Below are positions 1 through 6,803 of a DNA stretch of 9,487 nt, piece after piece. How positions within the stretch are numbered: the stretch's first letter is position 1; each line of letters begins with the position of its first letter. The notes under the pieces are model-generated. The model had not been told where the DNA came from. It saw only the letters and a program-made list of their open reading frames with translations, and made no database searches. This DNA is from Gallionella sp. (lineage in GTDB: Bacteria; Pseudomonadota; Gammaproteobacteria; Burkholderiales; Gallionellaceae). The position numbers were made by a program, and so were the translations under genes. The stretch is taken from positions 1-9,487 of the forward strand of contig JANLID010000162.1 of the NCBI GenBank assembly GCA_024654105.1, in the 5' to 3' direction.

Positions 1-1
1 A

Positions 2-946
2 CGCAAAGCTTGGGGAGAGGTGGACAGTTCCCTCCCCCTCGGGGGGAGGGCGGAGGGAGAGGGAGGTTTTTTCGTGATTGAAGCCGACGAATACGACACT
101 GCCTTCTTCGACAAGCGCTCCAAGTTCGTGCACTACCGCCCGCGCACCGCGATCCTCAACAACCTCGAATTCGATCACGCCGACATCTTCGCCGACCTGG
201 CCAGCATCGAGACGCAGTTCCATCATCTGGTGCGCACCGTCCCCGGCAACGGGCTGCTGGTGTGTAACGGGCGCGAGGAATCTTTGCGGCGCGTGCTGCA
301 GCGCGGTTGCTGGGCGCCGGTGGAGAAATTCGGCAGCGACGAAGGCTGGAACATCGACGCAAAAGATCTAGTAACGCTGAACGGCGAACCGCAGGGCACG
401 CTCGAATGGGACTTGCTCGGCGAGCACAACCGCATGAACGCGCTGGCCGCTCTTGCTGCTGCGCGCCATGCCGGCGTACCGGTTGCACAAGGGCTGGCGG
501 CGCTGAGTGAATTCCAAAATGTGAAGCGGCGCATGGAAGTGCGCGGCACGGTCAACAGCATCACCGTCTACGACGACTTCGCGCACCACCCCACCGCGAT
601 CGCTACTACCGTCGCCGGGCTGCGCCGCAAGGTCGGTGCTGCCAGAATACTGGCGGTGCTGGAGCCGCGCTCCAACACCATGAAGCTGGGCGTGATGAAG
701 GATGCGCTGCCCGGCAGCCTGAAGGATGCCGACCTGGTGTTCTGCTATGCCGGAAATATCGGCTGGGATGCGCGCGGCTCACTCGCGCCGCTGGGTGAAA
801 ACGCCGTGGTGAAGGACGACCTCAACGAATTGATCGAGGTCATCGCTGCCTCCGCGCGCTCAGGCGATCATGTGCTGGTGATGAGCAACGGCGGGTTTGG
901 CGGGATACACGATAAGCTGTTAAAAAAGTTATTGAAGCAGAATTAA
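2..946 (+). CDS. mpl: UDP-N-acetylmuramate:L-Ala-gamma-D-Glu-meso-DAP ligase (Mpl), 5' end outside window
   Basis: Mpl is a cytoplasmic, ATP-dependent Mur-family ligase that rejoins recycled murein tripeptide to UDP-MurNAc. From position 68 the reading matches Mpl closely: FFVIEADEYDTAFFDKRSKF, then NNLEFDHADIF, GEHNRMNALAA (central to C-terminal domain), YDDFAHHPTAI, LEPRSNTMKLG and the C-terminal VMSNGGFGGIH signature. The family is about 450 residues, so roughly the first 150-170, including the ATP-binding GTxGKT loop, lie upstream of the window. The frame stays open to position 2, so a GTG at 20 is not a believable start. The oddity is at 2-67: it reads RKAWGEVDSSLPLGGRAEGE and then GG, which does not look like Mpl and coincides with a palindromic G/C-rich repeat. 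This may be an in-frame insertion in a loop just before the EADEYD strand. The stop is TAA at 944-946. Identity is near certain; whether the 5' part is intact cannot be judged here. Confidence 0.92.
   Translation, partial: RKAWGEVDSSLPLGGRAEGEGGFFVIEADEYDTAFFDKRSKFVHYRPRTAILNNLEFDHADIFADLASIETQFHHLVRTVPGNGLLVCNGREESLRRVLQRGCWAPVEKFGSDEGWNIDAKDLVTLNGEPQGTLEWDLLGEHNRMNALAALAAARHAGVPVAQGLAALSEFQNVKRRMEVRGTVNSITVYDDFAHHPTAIATTVAGLRRKVGAARILAVLEPRSNTMKLGVMKDALPGSLKDADLVFCYAGNIGWDARGSLAPLGENAVVKDDLNELIEVIAASARSGDHVLVMSNGGFGGIHDKLLKKLLKQN
30..66. repeat. G/C-rich palindromic repeat inside mpl
   Basis: An 8-bp perfect inverted repeat, CCCTCCCC (30-37) and GGGGAGGG (43-50), flanks a 5-nt loop. It is followed by a purine tract of GGAGGGAGAGGGAGG type up to about 66. 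The same layout (C-rich arm, short loop, G-rich arm, G/A-rich tail) recurs twice, in inverted orientation, at 8876-8998, which suggests a dispersed REP-like family in this genome. The left border cannot be fixed because the window begins nearby. It is translated in frame as part of mpl. Confidence 0.55.
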
Positions 947-972
947 CAAAAATAAAACCAAGGGGGTGCCTC

Positions 973-2025
973 ATGAATGCTACAGAATCCACGTTAAACA
1001 GTGGCTTGCCGTCGGAAGACCAGCAAATTGAGGAGTTACTTGCCTCGATGGTAGAAATGATCAAGCAGCGCGAACATCTTGCGCTGGAAAAATCTTTTGC
1101 ACGAATCGTTGGCCGTCTGACTGAAGCAAAGACATTAACGCTCTACCGCTTAAAAACCATCGGCAACGAAATATCTGCCATACCTGTTCTGTATTTTGTC
1201 GATAGTGAAATTGCACCGCTACAAGAATCGGGACTTAAAGCCTTTTTGCTTTCCAGCAACCCGGCAACCGCTGAACGGCTATCAAAATCAAACGTGGCAG
1301 ATATGTTTCAAGATACCGCGGAACGTGAAATGAATCTGATCCTGCCATTGAGGGGTGCAAATGCCGAGGTTTCAGATTTTCTCCAGATAGAAAATGCCTG
1401 CAACGACACCAATATCAAGCGGGTTCTTTCCCTGCTTCTGGAGTTCCATCAAAATTTCCTTTCGCTTCTTGATGATAACGAACGCGACAATTTGACCGGC
1501 TTATTGAATCGCAAAACCCTGGCTGCGCAAATAGAAAAAATACTCCGCAGCATACAAAATAGAAACCGGCGCACCTCGGATATCCCGGCGGGGAATTATT
1601 GCCTTGCCATGTTTGACATCGACCACTTCAAGCATGTCAACGACTTGTTCGGGCACATCTATGGAGATGAGGTATTGCTTCAATTTGCAAACCTGATGCG
1701 TGAAACTTTTCGTGAAAATGACGAGTTGTTCCGTTATGGCGGAGAGGAATTTGTAGCGCTTCTTCACAACATAGACGCTGTACAAGCAAAAATCATTCTG
1801 GAGCATTTCCTCGCCAAAGTAGGCAGCTTTCAATTTCCACATATCGGCCAAGTAACCGCCAGTATTGGTTTCACATTAATTCGAGAGCTTGAGCTACCGT
1901 TAGAAATAATTAACCGTGCCGACTCGGCGCTTTATTACGCCAAGCAACACGGTCGAAATCAAGTTCGCGCCTACGAAGAACTGGTTGCGCAAGGTTTATT
2001 GGCAGTTTGCAACCATCATGGTTGA
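973..2025 (+). CDS. GGDEF-domain diguanylate cyclase
   Basis: Predicted to make the second messenger cyclic-di-GMP from two GTP. The 350-residue protein has a complete C-terminal GGDEF domain from about residue 170. It opens with DNLTGLLNR (172-180), has FDIDHFKHVND (214-224) for metal and nucleotide binding, and carries the catalytic signature GGEEF (256-260). It ends with ADSALYYAKQHGRN (316-329). RxxD at 247-250 lies exactly five residues before GGEEF, the standard inhibitory I-site, so product feedback is expected. Residues 1-165 show no clear membrane segment or signal peptide; they look mostly helical and may be a degenerate GAF-like sensor, with a signalling helix at about 148-170. The ATG has a good ribosome site (AGGGGG, 961-966). 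The gene follows mpl by 26 bp and may be read through from it. It is visibly AT-richer than the neighbouring core genes. No EAL domain is present. The signal sensed is unknown. Confidence 0.93.
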   Translation: MNATESTLNSGLPSEDQQIEELLASMVEMIKQREHLALEKSFARIVGRLTEAKTLTLYRLKTIGNEISAIPVLYFVDSEIAPLQESGLKAFLLSSNPATAERLSKSNVADMFQDTAEREMNLILPLRGANAEVSDFLQIENACNDTNIKRVLSLLLEFHQNFLSLLDDNERDNLTGLLNRKTLAAQIEKILRSIQNRNRRTSDIPAGNYCLAMFDIDHFKHVNDLFGHIYGDEVLLQFANLMRETFRENDELFRYGGEEFVALLHNIDAVQAKIILEHFLAKVGSFQFPHIGQVTASIGFTLIRELELPLEIINRADSALYYAKQHGRNQVRAYEELVAQGLLAVCNHHG

Positions 2026-2043
2026 TGTGTTCAAATAATCCTG

Positions 2044-2068
2044 CAGGGGCGCGATTCGTCGCGCCCTG
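2044..2068. terminator. Bidirectional hairpin between convergent genes
   Basis: A near-perfect GC-rich stem, CAGGGGCGCGA (2044-2054) with TCGCGCCCTG (2059-2068), has one bulged G and a TTCG loop. It sits between the stop of the diguanylate cyclase (2025) and the stop of ntrC (2074), so it can end transcription from both sides. T-runs are weak on both flanks. A second short dyad (CAACC-ATCAT-GGTTG, 2010-2024) overlaps the cyclase stop codon. Confidence 0.6.
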
Positions 2069-2073
2069 ATTTA

Positions 2074-3474
2074 TTACCCTTCCTGATTCTCCAGCCCAAG
2101 TTCCTGTATCTTGCGTGTCAGGGTGTTGCGCCCGATGCCGAGCAGCGTCGCGGCTTCAATGCGGCGTCCGCCGGTGTGGTGCAAGGCCTGCAGGATCAGG
2201 GTACGCTCGAACTGTGCGGTGAGATCATCCATGATGCGTTCATCGCCGCGCTGCAAGGCATGTGCCGCATGTTGCGCCAGCGCCGCGCTCCAGTCGGCAT
2301 TGAGCGCCGCGCCTGCCGCCGCTTCACCGCGCCACTCCGGCGGCAGATCGGCGATTTCCACTATTTGCGACGGCGTCATTACGGTCAGCCAGTGGCACAG
2401 GTTCTCCAGTTGCCGCACGTTGCCGGGGAAATCTTGCGCTGCAAGGTATTGCAGTGTCGTATCGCTGAATTGTTTTTGTTCGACGGCAAGTTCGCGCGCA
2501 CTTTTTTGCAGAAAATATTTTGCCAGCAGCGGGATGTCTTCACGGCGTTCGCGCAACGGCGGCAGGCGCAGGCGGATCACGTTCAGCCGATGGAACAGAT
2601 CCTCGCGGAACAGCCCTTGTTTGACATGCTCATCGAGATTCTGGTGGGTGGCGGTAATAATGCGCACATTGGCCTTGATCGGCTGATGGCCGCCGACGCG
2701 ATAGAAGTTGCCGTCCGACAGCACGCGCAGTAAACGGGTTTGCAAATCGGCTGGCATGTCGCCGATTTCGTCGAGGAACAGCGTGCCGCCTTCCGCCTGC
2801 TCGAAGCGGCCATGCCGCGTTGTCGCCGCGCCGGTGAATGCGCCGCGCTCATGGCCGAACAGCTCCGATTCGAGTAAATCCTTGGGGATCGCGGCGGTAT
2901 TGATCGCAATGAACGGCTTGCCGGCGCGCGGACTGTGGCGGTGCAGCGCGCGCGCCACCAGTTCCTTGCCGGTGCCGGATTCGCCGTTGATCAGCACGGT
3001 GGCGTGCGATTGCGATAATCTGCCGATGGCACGGAATACTTCCTGCATCGCGGGCGCCTGACCGAGGATGTCGGCGGCGATTTCAATTTCCTGCGCATCG
3101 CCTGATTTGCGCTGGCTTTGCTCCAGCGCGCGCCGGATCAACTCGACTGCATGGTTGATATCGAACGGCTTGGGCAAATATTCGAATGCGCCGCCCTGAA
3201 ATGCGGAGACGGCGCTCTCCAGGTCGGAATAGGCGGTCATGATGATGACCGGAATAAGCGGATGGCGCTGGTGCAGCGCCTGCAAAAAATCCAGCCCCGA
3301 ACTGCCCGGCATGCGGATGTCGCTGACCACTACTTGCGGCACGTCATGGCTCAGCGCGCGCAGCGCATCGTCCGCCGCGGCAAAACTCTTGAACTCGATG
3401 CTCTCGCGGGTCAGGGCTTTCTCGAGCACCCAGCGGATGGAGCGGTCGTCGTCGATAATCCAGACAGATTTCAT
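2074..3474 (-). CDS. ntrC: Nitrogen regulation response regulator NtrC (sigma54 activator)
   Basis: NtrC (also GlnG) is the DNA-binding partner of NtrB. Phosphorylated under nitrogen limitation, it oligomerises on enhancers and opens sigma54 promoters such as that of glnA. The 466 residues match the family length. The receiver domain (about 1-115) has IIDDD at 6-10, the phosphoacceptor Asp52 in SDIRMPG, T80 and K102. The AAA+ domain (about 135-375) has Walker A GESGTGKE (164-171), the sigma54-contacting GAFTGA loop (211-216), Walker B LFLDEIGDM (232-240) and an FREDLFHRLNV stretch. A Fis-type helix-turn-helix lies at about 437-460 (AATLLGIGRNTLTRKIQELG). An upstream in-frame ATG at 3519 would add 15 unrelated residues; I chose the ATG at 3474 because AGAGGTG precedes it by 6 nt and the protein then starts MKSVWIIDDD as usual. 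It lies 72 bp after ntrB and is expected to share its transcript. Confidence 0.97.
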   Translation of the reverse strand: MKSVWIIDDDRSIRWVLEKALTRESIEFKSFAAADDALRALSHDVPQVVVSDIRMPGSSGLDFLQALHQRHPLIPVIIMTAYSDLESAVSAFQGGAFEYLPKPFDINHAVELIRRALEQSQRKSGDAQEIEIAADILGQAPAMQEVFRAIGRLSQSHATVLINGESGTGKELVARALHRHSPRAGKPFIAINTAAIPKDLLESELFGHERGAFTGAATTRHGRFEQAEGGTLFLDEIGDMPADLQTRLLRVLSDGNFYRVGGHQPIKANVRIITATHQNLDEHVKQGLFREDLFHRLNVIRLRLPPLRERREDIPLLAKYFLQKSARELAVEQKQFSDTTLQYLAAQDFPGNVRQLENLCHWLTVMTPSQIVEIADLPPEWRGEAAAGAALNADWSAALAQHAAHALQRGDERIMDDLTAQFERTLILQALHHTGGRRIEAATLLGIGRNTLTRKIQELGLENQEG

Positions 3475-3480
3475 TTCAAT

Positions 3481-3487
3481 CACCTCT
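3481..3487 (-). promoter_or_regulatory. Ribosome binding site deciding the ntrC start
   Basis: On the minus strand this reads AGAGGTG, six bases before the ATG at 3474. It supports that start over the in-frame ATG at 3519, which lies within the intercistronic hairpin region and lacks a comparable site. Confidence 0.75.
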
Positions 3488-3502
3488 ATGGCAGTAATTG
3501 CA

Positions 3503-3521
3503 GGGCGGGCTTTGCCCACCC
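3503..3521 (-). other. Hairpin in the ntrB-ntrC intercistronic gap
   Basis: On the minus strand GGGTGGGC and GCCCGCCC form an 8-bp stem with one T-G wobble around an AAA loop. No T-run follows, so it is unlikely to be a complete terminator. It lies between the ntrB stop (3547) and the ntrC start (3474), where it could protect mRNA ends or alter the NtrB:NtrC ratio. It could equally be a passive REP-like repeat. Confidence 0.5.
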
Positions 3522-3546
3522 CGTCATTTAATTCGGCTCGTCCGGC

Positions 3547-4611
3547 TCAGGGAAGCGGCAGCAGCACGGTAAAGCAGGTGCGCCCCGGTTCGCTGTCGAA
3601 TTCTATCGCGCCGTGGTGCTGGTTGATGAAATCCTGCGCCAGCGTAAGTCCCAGCCCGTGGCCATCGGCGCGCCCCGATACCAGCGGGTAAAAAATCTTG
3701 TCCCGCAACTCCGGCGGGATGCCGGGGCCGTTGTCGATGATCTGTACCATCACTGCCAGCCGGTGGCGGCGCTTGACCAGCGTCACTTGCCGCGCGATGC
3801 GGGTGCGCAGGGTGATGGTTCCGCTGCCCTGCATCGCCTGTGCGGCGTTGCGCACGATGTTGAGCATCGCCTGGATCAACTGTTCCTTGTCGCCGACCAG
3901 CGCGGGCAGGCTGATGTCGTAATCGCGACGGATCGCCAATCCTGCCGGCAGTTCCGCCAGCACCACGCTGCGCACGCGCTCCAACACTTCGTGGATATTG
4001 AGCGCGCTGTAGTGCGAGGCATTTTGCGGGGAGAGCAATTTTTCCATCAGCGAGCGCAGCCGGTCGGCTTCCTGCACGATCACCTGGGTGTACTCGCGCA
4101 AGGTGGGCTTTTCCAGTTCCTGCTCGAGCAATTGCGCCGCGCCGCGTATGCCGCCGAGCGGGTTCTTGATCTCGTGCGCGAGATTGCGCAACAGCAGGCG
4201 GCTGGCTTGTGTCTGGTCGAGCATCTGTTCTTCGCGCGCCAGTTTGAGTGGCCGGTCCACCGGATGGAATTCCAGCAGCAGACGTAGCCCATCAAGTTGC
4301 AACGGTGTCACCGCACAGTGCAGATGCAGCTTGCCGTGGGCAGGAACGCCGAGCGTCAGGTCGTGCTCGATGTAGCTGGCATTGTCCCGAATGGCATGTT
4401 GCATCGCGCTCGCCAGTTGTCCGGTATCCGTGAACACCTGCTGTACCGGATGCCCCAATAAATTTTTGCCGCTTACGTCGAACAGGTGTTCCGCAGCCGG
4501 ATTGAGGTAGTTAATATGCGATTGCTCATCCAGCAGGATGATCGCCGTGGCAAGGTACTCGAGCGTGATGTAAGGAAAGTCGGGCATACCTTCTTGCGCA
4601 GCAGGAAACAT
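3547..4611 (-). CDS. ntrB: Nitrogen regulation sensor histidine kinase NtrB
   Basis: NtrB (also GlnL) is a soluble kinase/phosphatase that controls NtrC phosphorylation and is itself governed by the PII protein GlnB. The 354 residues match the family. An N-terminal PAS domain (about 12-115; DFPYITLEYLATAIILLDEQ and NPAAEHLFDVSG) is followed by a DHp helix with the phospho-accepting His146 in LAHEIKNPLGGIRGAAQLLE. The ATPase domain has an N-box (NIVRNAAQAM, 251-260), G1 box DNGPGIP (293-299) and G2 box GHGLGLTLA (317-325). The FYPLVSGR stretch before G2 is typical of NtrB. No membrane segment is seen. Start: the ATG at 4611 has only a weak CAGG at suitable spacing. The in-frame ATG at 4587 follows AGAAGG by just 1 nt, which is too close, so 4611 is preferred but not certain. 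It starts 14 bp after the DUF4124 gene ends, indicating one operon. Confidence 0.96.
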   Translation of the reverse strand: MFPAAQEGMPDFPYITLEYLATAIILLDEQSHINYLNPAAEHLFDVSGKNLLGHPVQQVFTDTGQLASAMQHAIRDNASYIEHDLTLGVPAHGKLHLHCAVTPLQLDGLRLLLEFHPVDRPLKLAREEQMLDQTQASRLLLRNLAHEIKNPLGGIRGAAQLLEQELEKPTLREYTQVIVQEADRLRSLMEKLLSPQNASHYSALNIHEVLERVRSVVLAELPAGLAIRRDYDISLPALVGDKEQLIQAMLNIVRNAAQAMQGSGTITLRTRIARQVTLVKRRHRLAVMVQIIDNGPGIPPELRDKIFYPLVSGRADGHGLGLTLAQDFINQHHGAIEFDSEPGRTCFTVLLPLP

Positions 4612-4625
4612 GCCAGCCTGATGGG

Positions 4626-5090
4626 CTATTTGAGTTTGGATAGCTCGGTATTGAGCGCTTCAATGTTTTTCTGATGCATTTCCACCCGATCGTTCAACGT
4701 TTTGATTTTTTCCTCGTATTTCGCCACATTGCGATAAGTCCTGCCGTCCTGCCCGCGGTAGACCTCGGGCGCCGCTTCTCCCTCTTTCAGTTTCTGCCGC
4801 GCTTCATCGAGCAATTTTTCTTCCGTCATTAACTCATCCTGCAGAATTTTGCGGCGCGTATCATCGCGCCCTTTCTGCGTTGCACCGTCCACCTTCGGAA
4901 AATCCTCGGGCGAAGCAGCGCGCGCCGGAGGAACCATGGTGGGCAACGGTTCCAGAATAATCTTCTTGCCGCCCTTGAGCGGCGTGCTGGAGTAGGTGAC
5001 ATGCCCGTCTGCATCGACAGCCTTGTAAATCTCCGCATGCGCCAATGCCGGGCAGAAAATCATCATCGCAAGCAAGTATCCAGGCTTCAT
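4626..5090 (-). CDS. Small secreted DUF4124-domain protein
   Basis: A 154-residue protein of unknown function. It starts MKPGYLLAMMIFCPALAHA, a typical Sec signal peptide with cleavage expected after AHA. EIYKAVDADGHVTYSSTPLK follows, the hallmark of DUF4124, a short domain common in proteobacterial periplasmic proteins. The C-terminal half, from about residue 80, is rich in K/E/D/R/L with coiled-coil character (TEEKLLDEARQKLKEGE and KIKTLNDRVEMHQKNIEALN). Start choice: ATGs at 5135, 5096 and 5090 share the frame. AGGA lies 8 nt before 5090 but only 2 nt before 5096, and the 5135 start would place polar residues before the signal peptide and overlap the predicted promoter. The gene lies between glnA and ntrB, 14 bp ahead of ntrB, so it is probably co-transcribed with ntrBC. 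A link to nitrogen control is suggested only by position. Confidence 0.85.
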   Translation of the reverse strand: MKPGYLLAMMIFCPALAHAEIYKAVDADGHVTYSSTPLKGGKKIILEPLPTMVPPARAASPEDFPKVDGATQKGRDDTRRKILQDELMTEEKLLDEARQKLKEGEAAPEVYRGQDGRTYRNVAKYEEKIKTLNDRVEMHQKNIEALNTELSKLK

Positions 5091-5119
5091 TTTCATTTTC
5101 CTGCAAAGTGTCACGGGCA

Positions 5120-5148
5120 AGTATAGGGCAAGCATCGGACGCCGACAA
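5120..5148 (-). promoter_or_regulatory. Sigma70-like promoter for DUF4124-ntrB-ntrC
   Basis: On the minus strand, TTGTCG (5148-5143) and TATACT (5125-5120) are separated by 17 bp, giving 4/6 and 5/6 matches to the -35 and -10 consensus. The start would fall near 5113, about 23 nt before the chosen ATG. It lies just downstream of the glnA terminator, so ntrBC can be expressed independently of glnA. Predicted by eye. Confidence 0.6.
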
Positions 5149-5160
5149 ACATTTGCGGTT

Positions 5161-5187
5161 CAAAACAAAACGGGGCTTGCGCCCCGT
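5161..5187 (-). terminator. Rho-independent terminator of glnA
   Basis: On the minus strand, ACGGGGC-GCAA-GCCCCGT forms a perfect 7-bp GC stem with a tetraloop, followed directly by TTTGTTTTG. It begins 24 bp after the glnA stop codon. This is a textbook intrinsic terminator and should limit read-through into the DUF4124-ntrBC unit. Confidence 0.88.
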
Positions 5188-5211
5188 CTTTGCTGCTTTG
5201 TATTTCTTCGG

Positions 5212-6627
5212 TCAGATGCTGTAATACATGTCGAACTCGACCGGATGCGTAGTCATGCGGATGCGGTTGACCTCGTCCATCTTCAGCGCGATATAGGCAT
5301 CGATGAAATCGTTGGAGAACACGCCGCCGCGCGTCAGGAACTCGCGATCCTTGTCCAGGTGCGCCAGCGCTTCATCCAGCGAGGCGCACACGGTCGGGAT
5401 CTTCGCGTCTTCTTCCGGCGGCAGGTCATACAGGTTCTTGTCGGCCGGGTCGCCGGGGTGAATCTTGTTCTGGATGCCGTCCAGGCCGGCCATCATCAGG
5501 GCAGTAAAGCACAAGTATGGGTTTGAGGTCGGATCCGGGAAACGGGTCTCGATGCGGCGTGCCTTATCGCTGGTGACATGCGGAATGCGGATCGATGCGG
5601 AGCGGTTTTTCGCCGAGTAAGCCAGCTTGGTCGGCGCTTCATAGTGCGGTACCAGGCGCTTGTAGGAGTTGGTGCCCGGATTGGTGATCGCGTTCAACGC
5701 CTTGGCGTGCTTGATGATGCCGCCGATGTAATACAGCGCGGTTTCGGACAGCCCGGCGTAGCCGTTGCCTGCAAACAGGTTCTTGCCATCCTTCCAGATC
5801 GACTGGTGCACGTGCATGCCGGAACCGTTGTCGCCGACGATGGGCTTGGGCATGAAGGTCGCGGTCTTGCCGTACTGGTGCGCGACGTTGTGTACGACGT
5901 ATTTCAGCACCTGTGTCTGGTCGGCGCGGCGCACCAGCGTATTGAACTTGGTGCCGATCTCGCACTGCCCGGCGGTCGCCACTTCGTGGTGATGCACTTC
6001 GACTTCGATGCCGATGTCTTCCAACGCCAGACACATCGCAGCACGGATGTCGTTCAGGCTGTCAACCGGCGGAACCGGGAAGTAGCCACCCTTGACCATC
6101 GGACGGTGGCCGGTATTGCCGCCGTCAAACTTTTCCCCGGTAGCCCAGGCCGCCTCTTCGGAATTGATCTTGAGGGAGCAGCCGGACATATCGACATGCC
6201 AGTTCACCGAGTCGAAGATGAAGAATTCGGGCTCGGGGCCGAAATAAGCCGTGTCACCGATACCGCTGGATTTAAGATACGCTTCGGCGCGCTTGGCGAT
6301 GGAACGCGGATCGCGATCATAGCCCTTGCCGTCGGTCGGCTCGATCACGTCGCAGGTGATCACCAGGGTGTTTTCATCCATGAACGGATCAAGATACGCC
6401 GTCGCAGGATCCGGCATCAACAGCATGTCCGATGCCTGGATACCTTTCCAGCCGGCGATGGAGGAACCATCGAACGCATGGCCGTCTTCAAACTTCTCCA
6501 ACCCCACGTACTTGGCCGGCACGCCGACATGCTGCTCCTTGCCGCGCGTATCGGTAAAACGTAAATCCACGAACTTGACGTCATGGTCCTTAATCATTTT
6601 CAACACATCATTTACCGACACCGACAT
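5212..6627 (-). CDS. glnA: Glutamine synthetase, type I (GlnA)
   Basis: Catalyses glutamate + ammonia + ATP to glutamine, the main ammonium assimilation step; the active form is a cytoplasmic dodecamer. The 471 residues match the GSI-beta family. Visible marks are the N-terminal beta-grasp with the FDGSSIAGW loop (52-60), FGPEPEFFIF (129-138) with metal-binding glutamates, the EVEVHHHEVATAGQCEIG segment (208-225), MPKPIVGDNGSGMHVHQSIW (259-278), NPGTNSYKRLVPHYEAPTKL and RIETRFPDPTSNPYLCF. NLYDLPPEE has Tyr400 as the expected adenylylation site for GlnE, so activity control by adenylylation is likely. The ATG at 6627 has GGGAGA 6-7 nt upstream. Expression appears to be driven by a sigma54 promoter with NtrC sites, and a terminator follows. 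The large open frame antisense to it is a codon-bias shadow. Confidence 0.98.
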   Translation of the reverse strand: MSVSVNDVLKMIKDHDVKFVDLRFTDTRGKEQHVGVPAKYVGLEKFEDGHAFDGSSIAGWKGIQASDMLLMPDPATAYLDPFMDENTLVITCDVIEPTDGKGYDRDPRSIAKRAEAYLKSSGIGDTAYFGPEPEFFIFDSVNWHVDMSGCSLKINSEEAAWATGEKFDGGNTGHRPMVKGGYFPVPPVDSLNDIRAAMCLALEDIGIEVEVHHHEVATAGQCEIGTKFNTLVRRADQTQVLKYVVHNVAHQYGKTATFMPKPIVGDNGSGMHVHQSIWKDGKNLFAGNGYAGLSETALYYIGGIIKHAKALNAITNPGTNSYKRLVPHYEAPTKLAYSAKNRSASIRIPHVTSDKARRIETRFPDPTSNPYLCFTALMMAGLDGIQNKIHPGDPADKNLYDLPPEEDAKIPTVCASLDEALAHLDKDREFLTRGGVFSNDFIDAYIALKMDEVNRIRMTTHPVEFDMYYSI

Positions 6628-6695
6628 AATTTTCTCCCGCAGAAATCAAAAAAATAACAATCAAATTAAACAATGAAAAAACCGGAATCTTGAGA

Positions 6696-6711
6696 CGCAG
6701 GAAACGTGCCA
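6696..6711 (-). promoter_or_regulatory. Sigma54 promoter of glnA
   Basis: On the minus strand this reads TGGCACG-TTTC-CTGCG. The -24 element is a 7/7 match to TGGCACG, and the invariant GG-N10-GC spacing is present; the -12 element matches TTGCA at 3/5. The start is expected near 6685, leaving a leader of about 58 nt before the glnA ATG. Two NtrC-type sites upstream strengthen the call. Confidence 0.8.
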
Positions 6712-6773
6712 ATTTTTCATACGCATCCGAACAGCATTGTGCCATAAGCTTGTCATCGGGCGCGCAAAATATT

Positions 6774-6790
6774 TGCACCAGAATCGGGCG
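6774..6790. promoter_or_regulatory. Weaker NtrC binding site, proximal
   Basis: TGCACCAGAATCGGGCG fits the NtrC pattern GCAC-N7-GTGC with one mismatch in the inner right half (GGGC). Its centre is about 97 bp upstream of the inferred glnA start and 32 bp (three helical turns) from the distal dyad centre. Confidence 0.5.
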
Positions 6791-6803
6791 CGTTGCAGTT
6801 GCT

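Noticed and set aside
20..76. GTG at 20 as the start of a shortened mpl
   Set aside because: The frame is open to the window edge, and the ATP-binding domain of Mpl must lie upstream. The start is simply outside the window.
2111..2733. Overlapping plus-strand open frames opposite ntrC
   Set aside because: Arg/Ser/Ala-rich shadows of the NtrC coding strand with no ribosome site or domain.
3485..3519. ATG at 3519 as the ntrC start
   Set aside because: It would add 15 residues with no family similarity and sits in the hairpin. The ATG at 3474 has a good ribosome site and gives the normal NtrC N-terminus.
5578..6564. 328-codon plus-strand open frame opposite glnA
   Set aside because: It lies wholly antisense to a clear, full-length glnA. 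GC-rich codon bias makes long antisense frames, and its translation shows no recognisable domain.
6735..6742. Second TGGCACA (minus strand) as an alternative sigma54 promoter for glnA
   Set aside because: The position ten bases after GG reads TT instead of the required GC, so there is no -12 element. The promoter at 6696-6711 fits far better.
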